Part shown: positions 37,036 through 46,046 of the stretch, one piece after another
Layout: each line of letters begins with the position of its first letter
Numbering within the stretch: the first letter of the stretch is position 1
NCBI RefSeq assembly: GCF_013393185.1
Contig: NZ_QJQX01000029.1
Coordinates: 62,001-126,000, forward strand
Reading direction: 5' to 3'
Length of the DNA: 64,000 nucleotides
Origin: Sphingobium lactosutens
GTDB lineage: Bacteria; Pseudomonadota; Alphaproteobacteria; Sphingomonadales; Sphingomonadaceae
The notes under the pieces: generated by a model
What the model was told of the DNA's origin: nothing
Seen by the model: the letters and a program-made list of their open reading frames with translations, nothing else
The model's database searches: none
Position numbers and translations under genes: made by a program

Positions 37036-37827
37036 CTATTGCGCCGTCCAGCCCCCGTCGATCGACAGGTTCGCGCCCGTCACCTGCGCCGCCGCATCGC
37101 TGCACAGATAGAGGGCGGTCGCGGCGACCTGTTCGGCGGTGACGAACTGCTTGGTCGGCTGACCGGCCAGCAGCACGTCGTTCATCACCTGCTCGCGCGT
37201 CATGTTGCGCGCCTTCATCGTGTCGGGAATCTGGTTTTCGACCAGCGGGGTCCAGACATAGCCGGGCGAAATGCAGTTGGCGGTGATGCCGAAGGTCGCG
37301 ACTTCAAGCGCCACCGTCTTGGTGAAGCCGGCAAGACCATGTTTGGCGGTGACATAGGCGCTCTTGAAGGGGGAGGCGACCAGCGAGTGGGCCGATGCGG
37401 TCTGGATGATCCGCCCCCACTTCTTTTCCTTCATGTGCGGGATGGCGAGCCGCGTGGTGTGGAAGGCGGCGTTGAGGTTGAGCGCGATGATGAGATCCCA
37501 TTTGTCGAGCGGGAAATCCTCGACCGGGGCGACATGCTGCATGCCGGCATTGTTGATGAGGATGTCGACGCCGCCGAACGTGTCGGCCGCTTCCTTCATC
37601 ATCGCCTCGATCTGGTCGACCTTGGTCAGGTCGTGGCCCGAATAGAGCGCCTTTGCGCCCGACAGCGCCTCCAGCCCCTTGCGCTCCTTCTCGATCGCAT
37701 CTGCATCGCCGAAGCCGTTGATCACGACATTCGCGCCTTCGCCGGCCAGCGCCTTGGCATAGGCAAGCCCGATGCCCGAGGTCGATCCGGTGATCAGTGC
37801 GGTCTTGCCGGCGAGGGAGGTGCTCAT
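37036..37827 (-). CDS. bdhA: 3-hydroxybutyrate dehydrogenase
   Basis: The 263-residue SDR has TGSTSGIGLAYAKAL (NAD site), LINNAGMQHVAPVEDFP and the catalytic YVTAKHG, with the family-specific KSAYVTAKHGLAGFTKTVAL and WTPLVENQIPD segments of 3-hydroxybutyrate dehydrogenases. It interconverts 3-hydroxybutyrate and acetoacetate in polyhydroxybutyrate/ketone body turnover. Its ATG overlaps the stop of the upstream patatin-like gene (ATGA), indicating an operon. Confidence 0.9.
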   Translation of the reverse strand: MSTSLAGKTALITGSTSGIGLAYAKALAGEGANVVINGFGDADAIEKERKGLEALSGAKALYSGHDLTKVDQIEAMMKEAADTFGGVDILINNAGMQHVAPVEDFPLDKWDLIIALNLNAAFHTTRLAIPHMKEKKWGRIIQTASAHSLVASPFKSAYVTAKHGLAGFTKTVALEVATFGITANCISPGYVWTPLVENQIPDTMKARNMTREQVMNDVLLAGQPTKQFVTAEQVAATALYLCSDAAAQVTGANLSIDGGWTAQ

Positions 37828-39017
37828 GCCTTTTTCTCCTTGAGATGATCGGGTTCGTCGAGGTCGAAAGTGGAACTCTTGCCGTCGAGGATGTTGCGGG
37901 CGATCAGGTCGCCCTTGTGCATCACTTCCTCCACCGCGTCGCGGCCCTGCGCCCAGTGATCGAGCATGGTCGAGCGGGAAAATTCGAAGTCCTTGGCGCC
38001 GCTTTCCCAGTTGCGCGACCGGTAGATCAGGTGGACGATGTTGACCGATCCCTGATCCAGGCACTGGCGCAGCGCCTGCGCCTCCGCGCTGTCCTGCAAT
38101 TCGGAAGGCAGTTTGGCCAGCAATGCCTCGATCGCGCCATGCTCACGGCGCAGGCGCAGATACTGGTCCGTCACCTGACGGGTGCGGCTGCTATACTGAA
38201 TGTCCTTCATCCGCGAATAGACGTCGGTCATCTGCCGCGGCATCGGCCCTTCGGCGGGGAACAGGTCGACCTGGAAGACCAGCATGTCCTCTGTCTGATG
38301 GTTGAGCACATGGGCGAGCGGCGTGTTGGACACGATGCCGCCGTCCCAATACCAGCGGCCGTCGATCTCGATCGGCGGCAGGCCGGGGGGCAGGGCGCCC
38401 GACGCCATGATGTGGCGCGCGTCGATCCGCGTGTTGCCGCCGGGGCCACGCGTGTCCCAATAAGAAAAATTGCCGGTTTCCACGTCCACCGCGCCCACCG
38501 ACAGGCGGACGGGGCCGTCGTTCAGCAAATCCCAGTCGACGCAGGCGTCGAGCGTGTCCTTCAATGGCCCGCTATCATAGAAGCTGATCGCGCCGGGCGT
38601 GCCTTCGGGCATCAGGGGCGCGGGCCAGAGGCGCGGGCGGAACATGCCCGGCACGCCGAAGGTCGCGACCACGCCCGCAGCGCCCAGATGCGCGGCTTCG
38701 CGGATATGGTCGATTTCGGGCAGGATCATGTTGGGCATCCCACCCGACACGGTGTACCAGAATTTCTTGAGCCGGCTGATGCGGCGGTGCGGCGGATTGC
38801 CTGCGATGATCGCGGCATTGACCGCACCGATCGAGATGCCTGCGACCCAGGTGACGTCCACGCCCAGTTCGTCGAGTCGCTCATAGACGCCCGGCTGGAA
38901 GGAGCCGAGCGCACCGCCGCCTTGCAGCAGCAAGGCGATCTCGCGGGGGAGGGATAGCGGCGTCCTTGCGCGGCGCAGCGGTTTCGCCTCGGAGGGCTTG
39001 GGTTCGATGTCGGCCAT
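37824..39017 (-). CDS. Patatin-like phospholipase
   Basis: The ~397-residue protein has the patatin domain: oxyanion loop LLQGGGALGSFQPGVYE, nucleophile GISIGAVNAAI and the catalytic aspartate DGGIVSNTPLAHVL, followed by a DUF3734-like C-terminal region. It is a Ser-Asp dyad lipase. The start at 39017 (MADIEPKPSEAKPL) is preferred to 39050. Translational coupling to bdhA suggests work on membrane or PHB-granule lipids, perhaps supplying or mobilising hydroxybutyrate; that link is inference. Confidence 0.88.
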   Translation of the reverse strand: MADIEPKPSEAKPLRRARTPLSLPREIALLLQGGGALGSFQPGVYERLDELGVDVTWVAGISIGAVNAAIIAGNPPHRRISRLKKFWYTVSGGMPNMILPEIDHIREAAHLGAAGVVATFGVPGMFRPRLWPAPLMPEGTPGAISFYDSGPLKDTLDACVDWDLLNDGPVRLSVGAVDVETGNFSYWDTRGPGGNTRIDARHIMASGALPPGLPPIEIDGRWYWDGGIVSNTPLAHVLNHQTEDMLVFQVDLFPAEGPMPRQMTDVYSRMKDIQYSSRTRQVTDQYLRLRREHGAIEALLAKLPSELQDSAEAQALRQCLDQGSVNIVHLIYRSRNWESGAKDFEFSRSTMLDHWAQGRDAVEEVMHKGDLIARNILDGKSSTFDLDEPDHLKEKKA

Positions 39018-39161
39018 GTCGCAGTGCAATATAGTCTTTGGCGGCGGCATTCCAACTTAATGTCTCGTAACAAATCACGATCCGCCGCAACCTGGGCCTG
39101 TGCGGACGGTTTCCCGCCTTGATGGATTCGCGTAGGCAATGACAAGGAAAGGGAGGGCGTC

Positions 39162-40043
39162 ATGCGGCTCGACGACGAACAGGAAAGCAGCCATTTCGAA
39201 GTGCAGGAAGGGCGGGGTGGCGGCGGTGGCGGCGGGCTGGGCGGCGGCCTTGGCATGTTGTTGCCGCTGATCGGCAGCCGGTTCGGTTGTGGCGGCATCG
39301 CCGTCGTGCTGATCATCATGGTCGTGATGGGCGTCAACCCGCTCAGCCTGGTCGGCGGCGGCGGGCAGCAGCAGGCGCCGGTGCAGGGCGAGCGGCCCTC
39401 CACCAACGAACTGACCGACGTGCAGCGCGTGTCGCTCAAGGTGCTGGGATCGACCGAGCGGCGCTGGGCCGACATCTTCAAGGCGGAAGGACAGCAATAT
39501 CCGCCGCCGACGCTGGTCTTCTACAGCCAGAACGGCCAATCGGGCTGCGGCGCGGCGCAATCGGCGATGGGGCCCTTCTATTGCCCCGCCGACCAGCGCA
39601 TCTATCTCGACACCGATTTCTTCCGCGAAATGGAAACCCGCTTCAACGCGCCGGGCGACTTCCCGATCGGCTATATCATCGCGCATGAGGTCGGCCACCA
39701 TATCCAGACCATCACCGGCGAGGCCGACCGCATCCGCAAGGCGCAGCAGCGCGCGTCGGAGGCGGACGGCAATGCGCTTCAGGTGAAGATGGAGTTGCAG
39801 GCCGACTGCTATGCCGGCGTCTGGGCGGCGCGCGACACCAATCTGATGGAAGCGGGCGATCTGGAGGAGGGCATGCGCGCGGCCGAGGCGATCGGCGACG
39901 ACACGCTCCAGAAGGCGGCCGGCCGCCGGCCGGTGCCCGAAAGCTTCACCCATGGCACCAGCGCCGAGCGGATGGCGTGGCTCCGCAAGGGGCTGTCGAC
40001 CGGCGACCCCGCCCAATGCGATACTTTCAAGGGTGCGATCTGA
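39162..40043 (+). CDS. ypfJ: Neutral zinc metallopeptidase, YpfJ/KPN_02809 family
   Basis: The 293-residue protein has a Gly-rich cytoplasmic leader (EGRGGGGGGGLGGG), one TM helix (FGCGGIAVVLIIMVVMGVNP) and an extracytoplasmic domain with the zinc motif IIAHEVGHHIQTI and the downstream ELQADCYAGVWA. This matches the YpfJ family of membrane-bound neutral metallopeptidases. The substrate is unknown. It is divergent from the patatin gene. Confidence 0.88.
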   Translation: MRLDDEQESSHFEVQEGRGGGGGGGLGGGLGMLLPLIGSRFGCGGIAVVLIIMVVMGVNPLSLVGGGGQQQAPVQGERPSTNELTDVQRVSLKVLGSTERRWADIFKAEGQQYPPPTLVFYSQNGQSGCGAAQSAMGPFYCPADQRIYLDTDFFREMETRFNAPGDFPIGYIIAHEVGHHIQTITGEADRIRKAQQRASEADGNALQVKMELQADCYAGVWAARDTNLMEAGDLEEGMRAAEAIGDDTLQKAAGRRPVPESFTHGTSAERMAWLRKGLSTGDPAQCDTFKGAI

Positions 40044-40046
40044 CGA

Positions 40047-40385
40047 TCAGGGTTCCGCGTTCGGCGATCCGGCCGGCGCCGTGCCGGGCACATAGGATTG
40101 GCCCATGGCCGAGGACCGCGCGGGGGCAGCCGGCAGGCCCATGCCCGGCGCCAGCGTCGGCCTGGCGTCCTCCATGGGCTGCTCCGGGTTCGACGGAATG
40201 CTGATGGCGGAAAAGGATGTGGGAGGGGCGATGGGCGCCGTCGCCGGTGCCGACGGCGGCGGGGCTTTTGCGACCGGTGATGGTTGCTCGGTTGGCACCG
40301 ATGACCTGGGCGCGAAATTCTGCGCGACCAGAGCAATCAACGGTGCAGCGATCAGCGTGGCGATGGCGAAGTTACGATAGAGCAT
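40047..40385 (-). CDS. Hypothetical membrane-anchored Pro/Ala-rich protein
   Basis: The 112-residue protein has an N-terminal hydrophobic helix (FAIATLIAAPLIALVAQNF) followed by a disordered, Pro/Ala/Ser-rich tail (VAKAPPPSAPATAPIAPPTS). No family is recognised. It ends 3 bases from the ypfJ stop in convergent orientation. The hydrophobic start, intact frame and codon bias make it more likely real than not. Confidence 0.55.
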   Translation of the reverse strand: MLYRNFAIATLIAAPLIALVAQNFAPRSSVPTEQPSPVAKAPPPSAPATAPIAPPTSFSAISIPSNPEQPMEDARPTLAPGMGLPAAPARSSAMGQSYVPGTAPAGSPNAEP

Positions 40386-40456
40386 CGGACGGCGGACTCT
40401 TTGCGACTATTTTCTCGCGTCAAGTTCGCAGAAACCGGTAAACAAAGCCTTGGCAG

Positions 40457-40642
40457 CTAGAAACGATCCAGTTGCATCAGCAGTGCCATCATGTCGTCGG
40501 GGATCGATTCCTGTGGCGGCCTGTAGGTGGACCGCAGCGCATCACCGACGCCCTCATAGGGCGTGGGCAGGCCGACAGTGACGATGCGGGCGCGGTCGCT
40601 CCCCCGCCCCGGCGCCGATCGGCCAAAAGATTTAGGCTGCAT
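40457..40642 (-). CDS. NepR-like small anti-sigma factor
   Basis: Starting at ATG 40642 (GGAGG 8 bases upstream), this 61-residue protein ends with the pattern VGDALRSTY...ESIPDDMMALLMQL-D, which matches the NepR signature (VGxxLRxxYxxxxxExIPDxxxxLLxxLD). NepR proteins bind and inhibit the EcfG general-stress sigma factor until PhyR takes them away. Neither ecfG nor phyR is nearby, so this is an orphan, probably a second copy in this genome. Sequence support rests on one motif, so confidence is moderate. Confidence 0.6.
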   Translation of the reverse strand: MQPKSFGRSAPGRGSDRARIVTVGLPTPYEGVGDALRSTYRPPQESIPDDMMALLMQLDRF

Positions 40643-40731
40643 GTCCATATCCTCCCAAACGGCCATCTGGCTCAAAAGTTTCTGGCATTCGTCGCATCCC
40701 GGCGCGATAGGCCGCAGGACGAGGAGAGACG

Positions 40732-43437
40732 ATGGTGACGGACTGGCAGGCAACCGAGGCGCGCATCCGGGCGCATTCGCCCTTTCTGGCGCGCGCGCTG
40801 GATCGTTTCCCGGCTGTGACCGAGCGGCTGGCGGCGGGCGATTTCGATGGCGCACTGGCCGTGGCGCAGGCGGCGGGCAGCCCGGAGGATGGCGTCGCCC
40901 GGTCGCTGCGGCGGCGGCGCGGGGCGATCGCGCTGGCGGTGGCGGCGGCCGATCTGGCGGGGGCATGGGACATGGACCGCGTCACCCGCACCCTGTCCGA
41001 TTTCGCCGACCAGGCGCTGGAGGAAGCGCTCGCCGCCGCGATGCAGGAACGCTATCCCGACGCCGAGCACAGGGGTTTCGTCGTGCTGGCGCTGGGCAAG
41101 CATGGCAGCCGCGAACTCAATTACTCGTCCGACATCGATCCGATCCTGCTCTACGATCCCCGGACCCTGCCGCATGGCGAGCGGGAGGATGTCGCCGACG
41201 CCGCCGTGCGGATCGGCCGGCGGGTCAGCGAATTGCTCACCGCGCGCGATGGCGACGGCTATGTCTTCCGCGTCGACCTGCGCCTGCGGCCCTCGCCCGA
41301 GGCCACGCCCATCGCCCTGCCGGTGGAAGCGGCGATCGGCTATTATGAATCGATGGCGCTTGGCTGGGAACAGGCCGCCTTCATCCGCGCCCGCCCGGCG
41401 GCGGGGGACAGGGAAATGGGCGACTATTTCATGCGCCAGATCCGCCCGTTCGTCTGGCGTCGCAGCCTCGATTTCGGTGCGATCGACGCGATCGTCGACA
41501 TATCGCGCCGCATCCGCGACCATTATGCGCAGGGACAGGCGTTCGGGCCGGGCTACGACCTGAAGCGCGGGCGCGGGGGCATTCGCGAGGTTGAATTCTT
41601 CGCCCAGGTCCACCAGCTGATCCATGGCGGTCGCGACCCGTCGCTGCGGTCGGGAAACACGCGTGAGGCGCTGCGCGCGCTTGCCGCCGCCAATGTGATC
41701 GAACCCGACGTCGCCGCCCGGCTGGACGAGGCCTATATCCTCTTCCGCACCATCGAGCATCGGCTCCAGATGGTGGAGGATCGCCAGACCCACGAACTGC
41801 CCAAATCCCTCGACAGCCTGGACAATATCGCGCGCCTCCATGGGCTTCCCGACAGTGCGGCGCTGCTCGACCTGCTGCGTCCCCATGTCGAATGGGTCGG
41901 GCGCAACTATGACAGGCTCAGCCCGGAGAAGGAGGATGCTTCCCTTTCGCATGACGAGGACCGGCTGAAGGAGCAATTGATCGAACTGGGCTTTGCCGAT
42001 GCCGACACGCCGCTGGCCCGCATCACCCGTTGGCGCGCCGGCACGATCCGGGCGCTACGCAGCGCGCCGTCGCGCGAGGCGCTGGAGGAACTGCTGCCCG
42101 GCCTGATGCGCACGCTGGCGAAGGCGCCCGATCCATCACGCGCGCTCAACCGCCTCGACGACATGATCGCGCGCCTGCCGAGCGCGATCAATTTCTTCAA
42201 GCTGCTCGCCGCGCGTCCCGCGCTGGTCGAATTGCTGGCGGAGATATTGAGCCATGCGCCCACGCTCGCCGATGCGCTGGGCCGCCGGGCCGAACTGCTA
42301 GACGGGCTGATCGACGCCTCCGCCTTCGATTCCCCGCCGCCGGTCGACCAGCTGGCGCAACAGCTCGGCGCGCTCGAACCGGGCGAGGATTATCAGGCGC
42401 TGCTCGACCGGGTGCGGCAGCGCGTGGGCGATCGGCGTTTCGCACTCGGCGCGCAGATCATTCGCGGCGGCGATCCGCTGGAGGCGGGCAGGGGCTATGG
42501 CCGCGTCGCCGAAGCCGCGATCGAGGCGCTCGCCAGCGCCACCGTCACAGAGTTCGAGACCGCCCATGGCAAGGTGCCGGGCGGCGAATTGCTGATCCTG
42601 GCGCTGGGGCGCATGGGCGGCGGCGTTCTGACCCATGCCTCCGACCTCGATCTCGTCTATCTCTTCACTGGCGATTTCGCGACCGAATCCGATGGCGCGA
42701 AGCCGCTGGGGGCGACCCAATATTTCAACCGCCTTGGCCAGCGCATCACCAACGCGCTGTCGGTCCACACCGCTTCCGGCCCGCTCTACGAGGTCGACAC
42801 AAGGCTGCGCCCGTCCGGCGCGCAGGGACTGCTTGCGGTCAGCCTCGACAGTTTCGCCCGCTATCAGCGCGAGGAAGCCTGGACCTGGGAGCATCTGGCG
42901 CTGACCCGCGCCCGCCCGGTCTTCGGTTCGGCGCGGGCGCGTGGCGCGATTGACGCCGTCCTTGCCGAAACGCTCCGGCGACCGCGCGACTTCGACGAAC
43001 TGGCGGCCCAGGCCGTGAAGATGCGCCGCGACATCGCCAAACATAAACCGCCGGCCAGCGACCTCGACGTCAAACTCGTCCCCGGCGGCCTCGTCGATCT
43101 GGAATTCCTGATCCATATCACCCAGTTCCGCCATGGCATGGCCTTCGATCCCGATCTGGGCAAGGCGCTGAGCGAACTGGTCGCGGCAGGCCATCTGCCC
43201 GCCGGCTTGATCGCGGCGCATGACCTCATCACCCGCTATCTGGTCGTCTCGCGCCTCGTTTCGCCCAAATCGACCGAGCCGCCCGAGGCGACCCGTGCCC
43301 TCGTCGCGCGCGCCTGCGGGATAGCGGACTGGGACGGGCTGCTTGCAAGCTACGCCAAGGCGCGGCAATGCGTGCAGGAAGCCTGGGCTGCGCTCGCCGC
43401 GCCCTATCAGGAGGATGAAGATGCTGGAGCAGGGTGA
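40732..43437 (+). CDS. glnE: Bifunctional glutamine synthetase adenylyltransferase/deadenylase GlnE
   Basis: The 901-residue protein has two nucleotidyltransferase domains. The N-terminal one (deadenylylase) contains GSRELNYSSDIDPILLYD, and the C-terminal one (adenylylase) contains LGRMGGGVLTHASDLDLVYL; each is followed by a GlnD_UR_UTase helical region (KRGRGGIREVEFFAQ, KLVPGGLVDLEFLIH). It modifies glutamine synthetase in response to nitrogen status. GAGGAG precedes the ATG. bcp starts inside its last codons, so the two are likely co-transcribed. Confidence 0.95.
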   Translation: MVTDWQATEARIRAHSPFLARALDRFPAVTERLAAGDFDGALAVAQAAGSPEDGVARSLRRRRGAIALAVAAADLAGAWDMDRVTRTLSDFADQALEEALAAAMQERYPDAEHRGFVVLALGKHGSRELNYSSDIDPILLYDPRTLPHGEREDVADAAVRIGRRVSELLTARDGDGYVFRVDLRLRPSPEATPIALPVEAAIGYYESMALGWEQAAFIRARPAAGDREMGDYFMRQIRPFVWRRSLDFGAIDAIVDISRRIRDHYAQGQAFGPGYDLKRGRGGIREVEFFAQVHQLIHGGRDPSLRSGNTREALRALAAANVIEPDVAARLDEAYILFRTIEHRLQMVEDRQTHELPKSLDSLDNIARLHGLPDSAALLDLLRPHVEWVGRNYDRLSPEKEDASLSHDEDRLKEQLIELGFADADTPLARITRWRAGTIRALRSAPSREALEELLPGLMRTLAKAPDPSRALNRLDDMIARLPSAINFFKLLAARPALVELLAEILSHAPTLADALGRRAELLDGLIDASAFDSPPPVDQLAQQLGALEPGEDYQALLDRVRQRVGDRRFALGAQIIRGGDPLEAGRGYGRVAEAAIEALASATVTEFETAHGKVPGGELLILALGRMGGGVLTHASDLDLVYLFTGDFATESDGAKPLGATQYFNRLGQRITNALSVHTASGPLYEVDTRLRPSGAQGLLAVSLDSFARYQREEAWTWEHLALTRARPVFGSARARGAIDAVLAETLRRPRDFDELAAQAVKMRRDIAKHKPPASDLDVKLVPGGLVDLEFLIHITQFRHGMAFDPDLGKALSELVAAGHLPAGLIAAHDLITRYLVVSRLVSPKSTEPPEATRALVARACGIADWDGLLASYAKARQCVQEAWAALAAPYQEDEDAGAG

Positions 43438-43882
43438 CACCATTCCCGCCGTGACGCTCAAGGATGCCGACGGCACGGATTTCACGCTCGAAGCCTATCG
43501 CGGCAAGCCGCTGGTCGTCTATTTCTATCCCAAAGCGGATACGCCCGGCTGCACCAACGAAGCGAAGGATTTCACCGCGCTGGCCGACGAATATGCCGCC
43601 GCCGGCGTGCCGGTGGTCGGCATTTCCAAGGACAAGCCAGCCAAGCTGAAGAAGTTTGCCGAGAAATATGGCCTGACCGTTATCCTGGCTTCCGATGAAC
43701 CGGGTGCGGCGTGCGAGGCGTTCGGTACCTGGATCGAAAAGTCGCTCTATGGCCGCAAATATATGGGCATCGAGCGGGCGACCTTCCTGGTCGGCGCGGA
43801 TGGCGCGATCCTGCGCGTCTGGCCCAAGGTCAAGGTGAAGGGCCATGCCGCCGACGTGCTGGAGGCTGCACAAGCGCTTTGA
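43421..43882 (+). CDS. bcp: Thioredoxin-dependent peroxiredoxin (BCP/PrxQ)
   Basis: The 153-residue protein has the AhpC/TSA fold with the peroxidatic Cys44 in PKADTPGCTNEAKDF. The resolving cysteine five residues later in E. coli Bcp is absent (Ala-Lys-Asp-Phe follows); another Cys lies in GAACEAFG. I chose ATG 43421, with AGGAGG 6 bases upstream; it overlaps the end of glnE by 17 bases. It reduces hydroperoxides with thioredoxin. Confidence 0.92.
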   Translation: MLEQGDTIPAVTLKDADGTDFTLEAYRGKPLVVYFYPKADTPGCTNEAKDFTALADEYAAAGVPVVGISKDKPAKLKKFAEKYGLTVILASDEPGAACEAFGTWIEKSLYGRKYMGIERATFLVGADGAILRVWPKVKVKGHAADVLEAAQAL

Positions 43883-44688
43883 CCTTGCCGATTTATATCA
43901 CGACGGTGGGCGCGGCCTGCGCCCATGTGTTGCTGACGCCCGATCCTCATGAAAAGCTCATGGCGGCCCGCGCGGTGGCGCGCGGCTGGCGTCTGGGGCG
44001 GTTGGCGCCTCGTTTCGACGTGGCGATGCCGGACCGGCCGGCACGCCCGGCCGCGCCCGAACTTTTGCCGCCCGGCAGAATGCCCAGGCGGGGCAAGATC
44101 GGATCGGAACGCTCGCGCATCGCGATGCTCCATGCGCTCGCCCATATCGAATTTGTCGCCATCGACCTGGCCTTCGACCTGATCGGCCGCTTCGGCGCGG
44201 AATTTCCGACCGAATTCACCGACCAGTGGATGCAGGTCGGGGCGGAGGAGGCGATGCACTTCGCGCTGCTCGACCGGCGGCTGCGACAGGCCGGCAGCCA
44301 TTATGGCGCGCTGCCCGCGCATGACGGCCTGTGGCAGGCGGCGGAGGAGACGGCGGGCGACGCGCTGGCCCGGCTCGCCATCGTGCCGATGGTGCTGGAG
44401 GCGCGGGCGCTCGACATCACGCCGGCGACCGTCGAACGCTTCGAGGGGGCGGGCGACATGGTCTCCGGACGGATGCTGCGGCGGATCATGGCGGACGAGA
44501 TTCGTCATGTTTCGGCGGGGACAAAATGGTTCGCCTGGGCGACGAATGGACTGGGGCTGGACGCCCCAAATCATTACCAACTGCTTGTGAAACAGCATTT
44601 TCGTGGCAGCGTTAAGCCACCGTTCAACGACTCGGCGCGTCGACAGGCCGGTTTGACCGAAGAATTTTACACGCCGCTTGCAACCTGA
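43879..44688 (+). CDS. DUF455 family ferritin-like protein
   Basis: The ~269-residue protein has the DUF455 (ferritin-like, MiaE-related) pattern: MLHALAHIEFVAIDLAFDLI, WMQVGAEEAMHFALLDRRL, MVLEARALDITP and IMADEIRHVSAGTKWF, with Glu/His ligand sets typical of a di-iron four-helix bundle. There is no ATG; the TTG at 43879 overlaps the bcp stop (TTGA) and is the best start, with GTG later as an alternative. Its substrate is unknown. Confidence 0.82.
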   Translation: MTLPIYITTVGAACAHVLLTPDPHEKLMAARAVARGWRLGRLAPRFDVAMPDRPARPAAPELLPPGRMPRRGKIGSERSRIAMLHALAHIEFVAIDLAFDLIGRFGAEFPTEFTDQWMQVGAEEAMHFALLDRRLRQAGSHYGALPAHDGLWQAAEETAGDALARLAIVPMVLEARALDITPATVERFEGAGDMVSGRMLRRIMADEIRHVSAGTKWFAWATNGLGLDAPNHYQLLVKQHFRGSVKPPFNDSARRQAGLTEEFYTPLAT

Positions 44689-44796
44689 TCCGGGATCGGC
44701 ACTGTGCAGCATCAGCGGGGGCGATTTAGGTCGCCAAACATAAAACACGGGAAGCACCGCAAGGCATAAGCCTCCGGTGGTCAAGTCGGGGTTTGC

Positions 44797-45525
44797 ATGT
44801 CGGTTCTTCAGTCGGTGAATGCGCGCGGATCGCAAAAGTTCCGGTCTGCGTCGAAGTTTATGAAAATTTTTGGAGCCATCGGGATCGCTGGCATGCTGTG
44901 CGCCGCAGCCCCGGCCCAGGCGTCGACCGACGATGACGATCCCTATGGCGAGGTGCCCGCCGCTGCCGCTCAGGCTGGCAAGACCGACCTCGATTTCTCC
45001 GACCTGTTCGCCAGCCTCCAGCGCCTTGACGGCCAGCCCAAGGCATCGGCCTATATCCCGTCGGGCCGTCCCGTGGCCAAGCTGTCGCTGACGTCGAACT
45101 TCGGCGTCCGCTCCGACCCGTTCAACGGCGGCGCGCGGATGCACAAGGGCATCGACATTCCCGGTCCCGTTGGTACGCCGATTTATGCGACCGCCGATGG
45201 CGTCGTCAGCCGCGCCGGCTGGGCCAGCGGCTATGGCAATCTGGTCCAGATCACCCATGGCGGTGGCATGGAAACCCGCTACGGCCATATGTCGAAGCTG
45301 CTCATTGCCGCCAACTCCTATGTGAAGCGCGGCCAGCTGATCGGCCTGATGGGGTCGACCGGCCGCTCGACCGGCAGCCATCTCCATTATGAAGTCCGCG
45401 TCGACGGTGCGGCGATCAACCCCATCCCCTTCGTCGCCGGTCCCGACTATCTGGTCGCGATGAACACCAAGCCCCCGGTCGCCATGGGCGGCCCGACCAA
45501 GGCGCAGGAAAAGGCCGCCGACTGA
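44797..45525 (+). CDS. M23-family (LytM-type) peptidoglycan metallopeptidase
   Basis: The 242-residue protein has a TM/signal segment (FMKIFGAIGIAGMLCAAAP), a short acidic linker and an M23 domain with the zinc ligands MHKGIDIPGP (HxxxD) and GSHLHYEVRV (HxH), plus GYGNLVQITHGGGMETRYGH. Both zinc motifs are intact, so it is likely an active endopeptidase rather than an EnvC-type activator. A strong terminator follows. Confidence 0.92.
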   Translation: MSVLQSVNARGSQKFRSASKFMKIFGAIGIAGMLCAAAPAQASTDDDDPYGEVPAAAAQAGKTDLDFSDLFASLQRLDGQPKASAYIPSGRPVAKLSLTSNFGVRSDPFNGGARMHKGIDIPGPVGTPIYATADGVVSRAGWASGYGNLVQITHGGGMETRYGHMSKLLIAANSYVKRGQLIGLMGSTGRSTGSHLHYEVRVDGAAINPIPFVAGPDYLVAMNTKPPVAMGGPTKAQEKAAD

Positions 45526-45545
45526 TCCGGCATTTCCCGACATTC

Positions 45546-45585
45546 GCAAAAGGCCCGGCGCCCCATGGGTTGCCGGGCCTTTTGC
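45546..45585 (+). terminator. Intrinsic-type terminator after the M23 gene
   Basis: GCAAAAGGCCCGGC (45546-45559) pairs perfectly over 14 bases with GCCGGGCCTTTTGC (45572-45585), with a 12-base loop. The TTTT in the descending arm gives the U-run in the plus direction. It starts 20 bases past the stop codon. Confidence 0.85.
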
Positions 45586-45607
45586 TTGACCCTATCTAAG
45601 GCGCATC

Positions 45608-45934
45608 ATGGCCGACATTGACCTCACCCCCTCCGCCGCCGCCCGTGTCGCGGCGATCGCCGCCAAGCAGGGCAAGCCCGCCATCCTTCGGCTGTCGGTC
45701 GAAGGCGGCGGCTGTTCCGGTTTCCAATATCGCTTCGGCCTGGCCGAAGGGATCGAGGCGGCGGATCTGTCGGTCGAGCGCGACGGCGTCACCCTGGTGG
45801 TGGACGATGTCAGCATCGACCTGGTGCGGGGCTCGGCCGTGGACTTCGTGTCCGATCTGGGCGGGCAGGCGTTCAAGGTGACGAACCCCAACGCCACTGC
45901 CGGATGCGGCTGCGGCACTAGTTTTTCGGTCTGA
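45608..45934 (+). CDS. erpA: Iron-sulfur cluster insertion protein ErpA/IscA type
   Basis: The 108-residue A-type carrier has the three conserved cysteines: one in EGGGCSGFQYRF and the CGC near the C-terminus (TAGCGCGTSFSV). Length matches ErpA/IscA. It delivers Fe-S clusters to apoproteins. There are no isc or suf genes in the window. A solitary REP-like hairpin lies between it and xth. Confidence 0.92.
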   Translation: MADIDLTPSAAARVAAIAAKQGKPAILRLSVEGGGCSGFQYRFGLAEGIEAADLSVERDGVTLVVDDVSIDLVRGSAVDFVSDLGGQAFKVTNPNATAGCGCGTSFSV

Positions 45935-45959
45935 TTCCCACCGCCCTTTTCCTACCTCC

Positions 45960-45984
45960 GTTCGGCCTGAGCTTGTCGAAGGCC
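45960..45984. repeat. Solitary REP-like hairpin
   Basis: The sequence TTCGGCCTGAGCTTGTCGAA (from 45961) followed by GGCC contains stem words GGCCT/AGGCC and TTCG/CGAA. It matches a word I associate with extragenic repeats of sphingomonads (gggctgagcttgtcgaag). It sits between erpA and xth. Confidence 0.55.
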
Positions 45985-46046
45985 ATTACTTCTTTAAAGA
46001 GCAGGCAGGGCGTTGGCAGCCCGAACTGTTTGGATAAGGAAGTCGG

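Noticed and set aside
40643..40731. EcfG-type promoter for the NepR-like gene
   Set aside because: No GGAAC-N16/17-CGTT arrangement was found in the intergenic region on either strand.
40672..41976. 434-codon minus-strand frame opposite glnE
   Set aside because: Antisense shadow of the conserved N-terminal GlnE domain.
43747..45549. 600-codon minus-strand frame spanning bcp, DUF455 and M23 genes
   Set aside because: It runs antisense through three recognisable genes and reads as Arg/Gly/His-rich shadow sequence.
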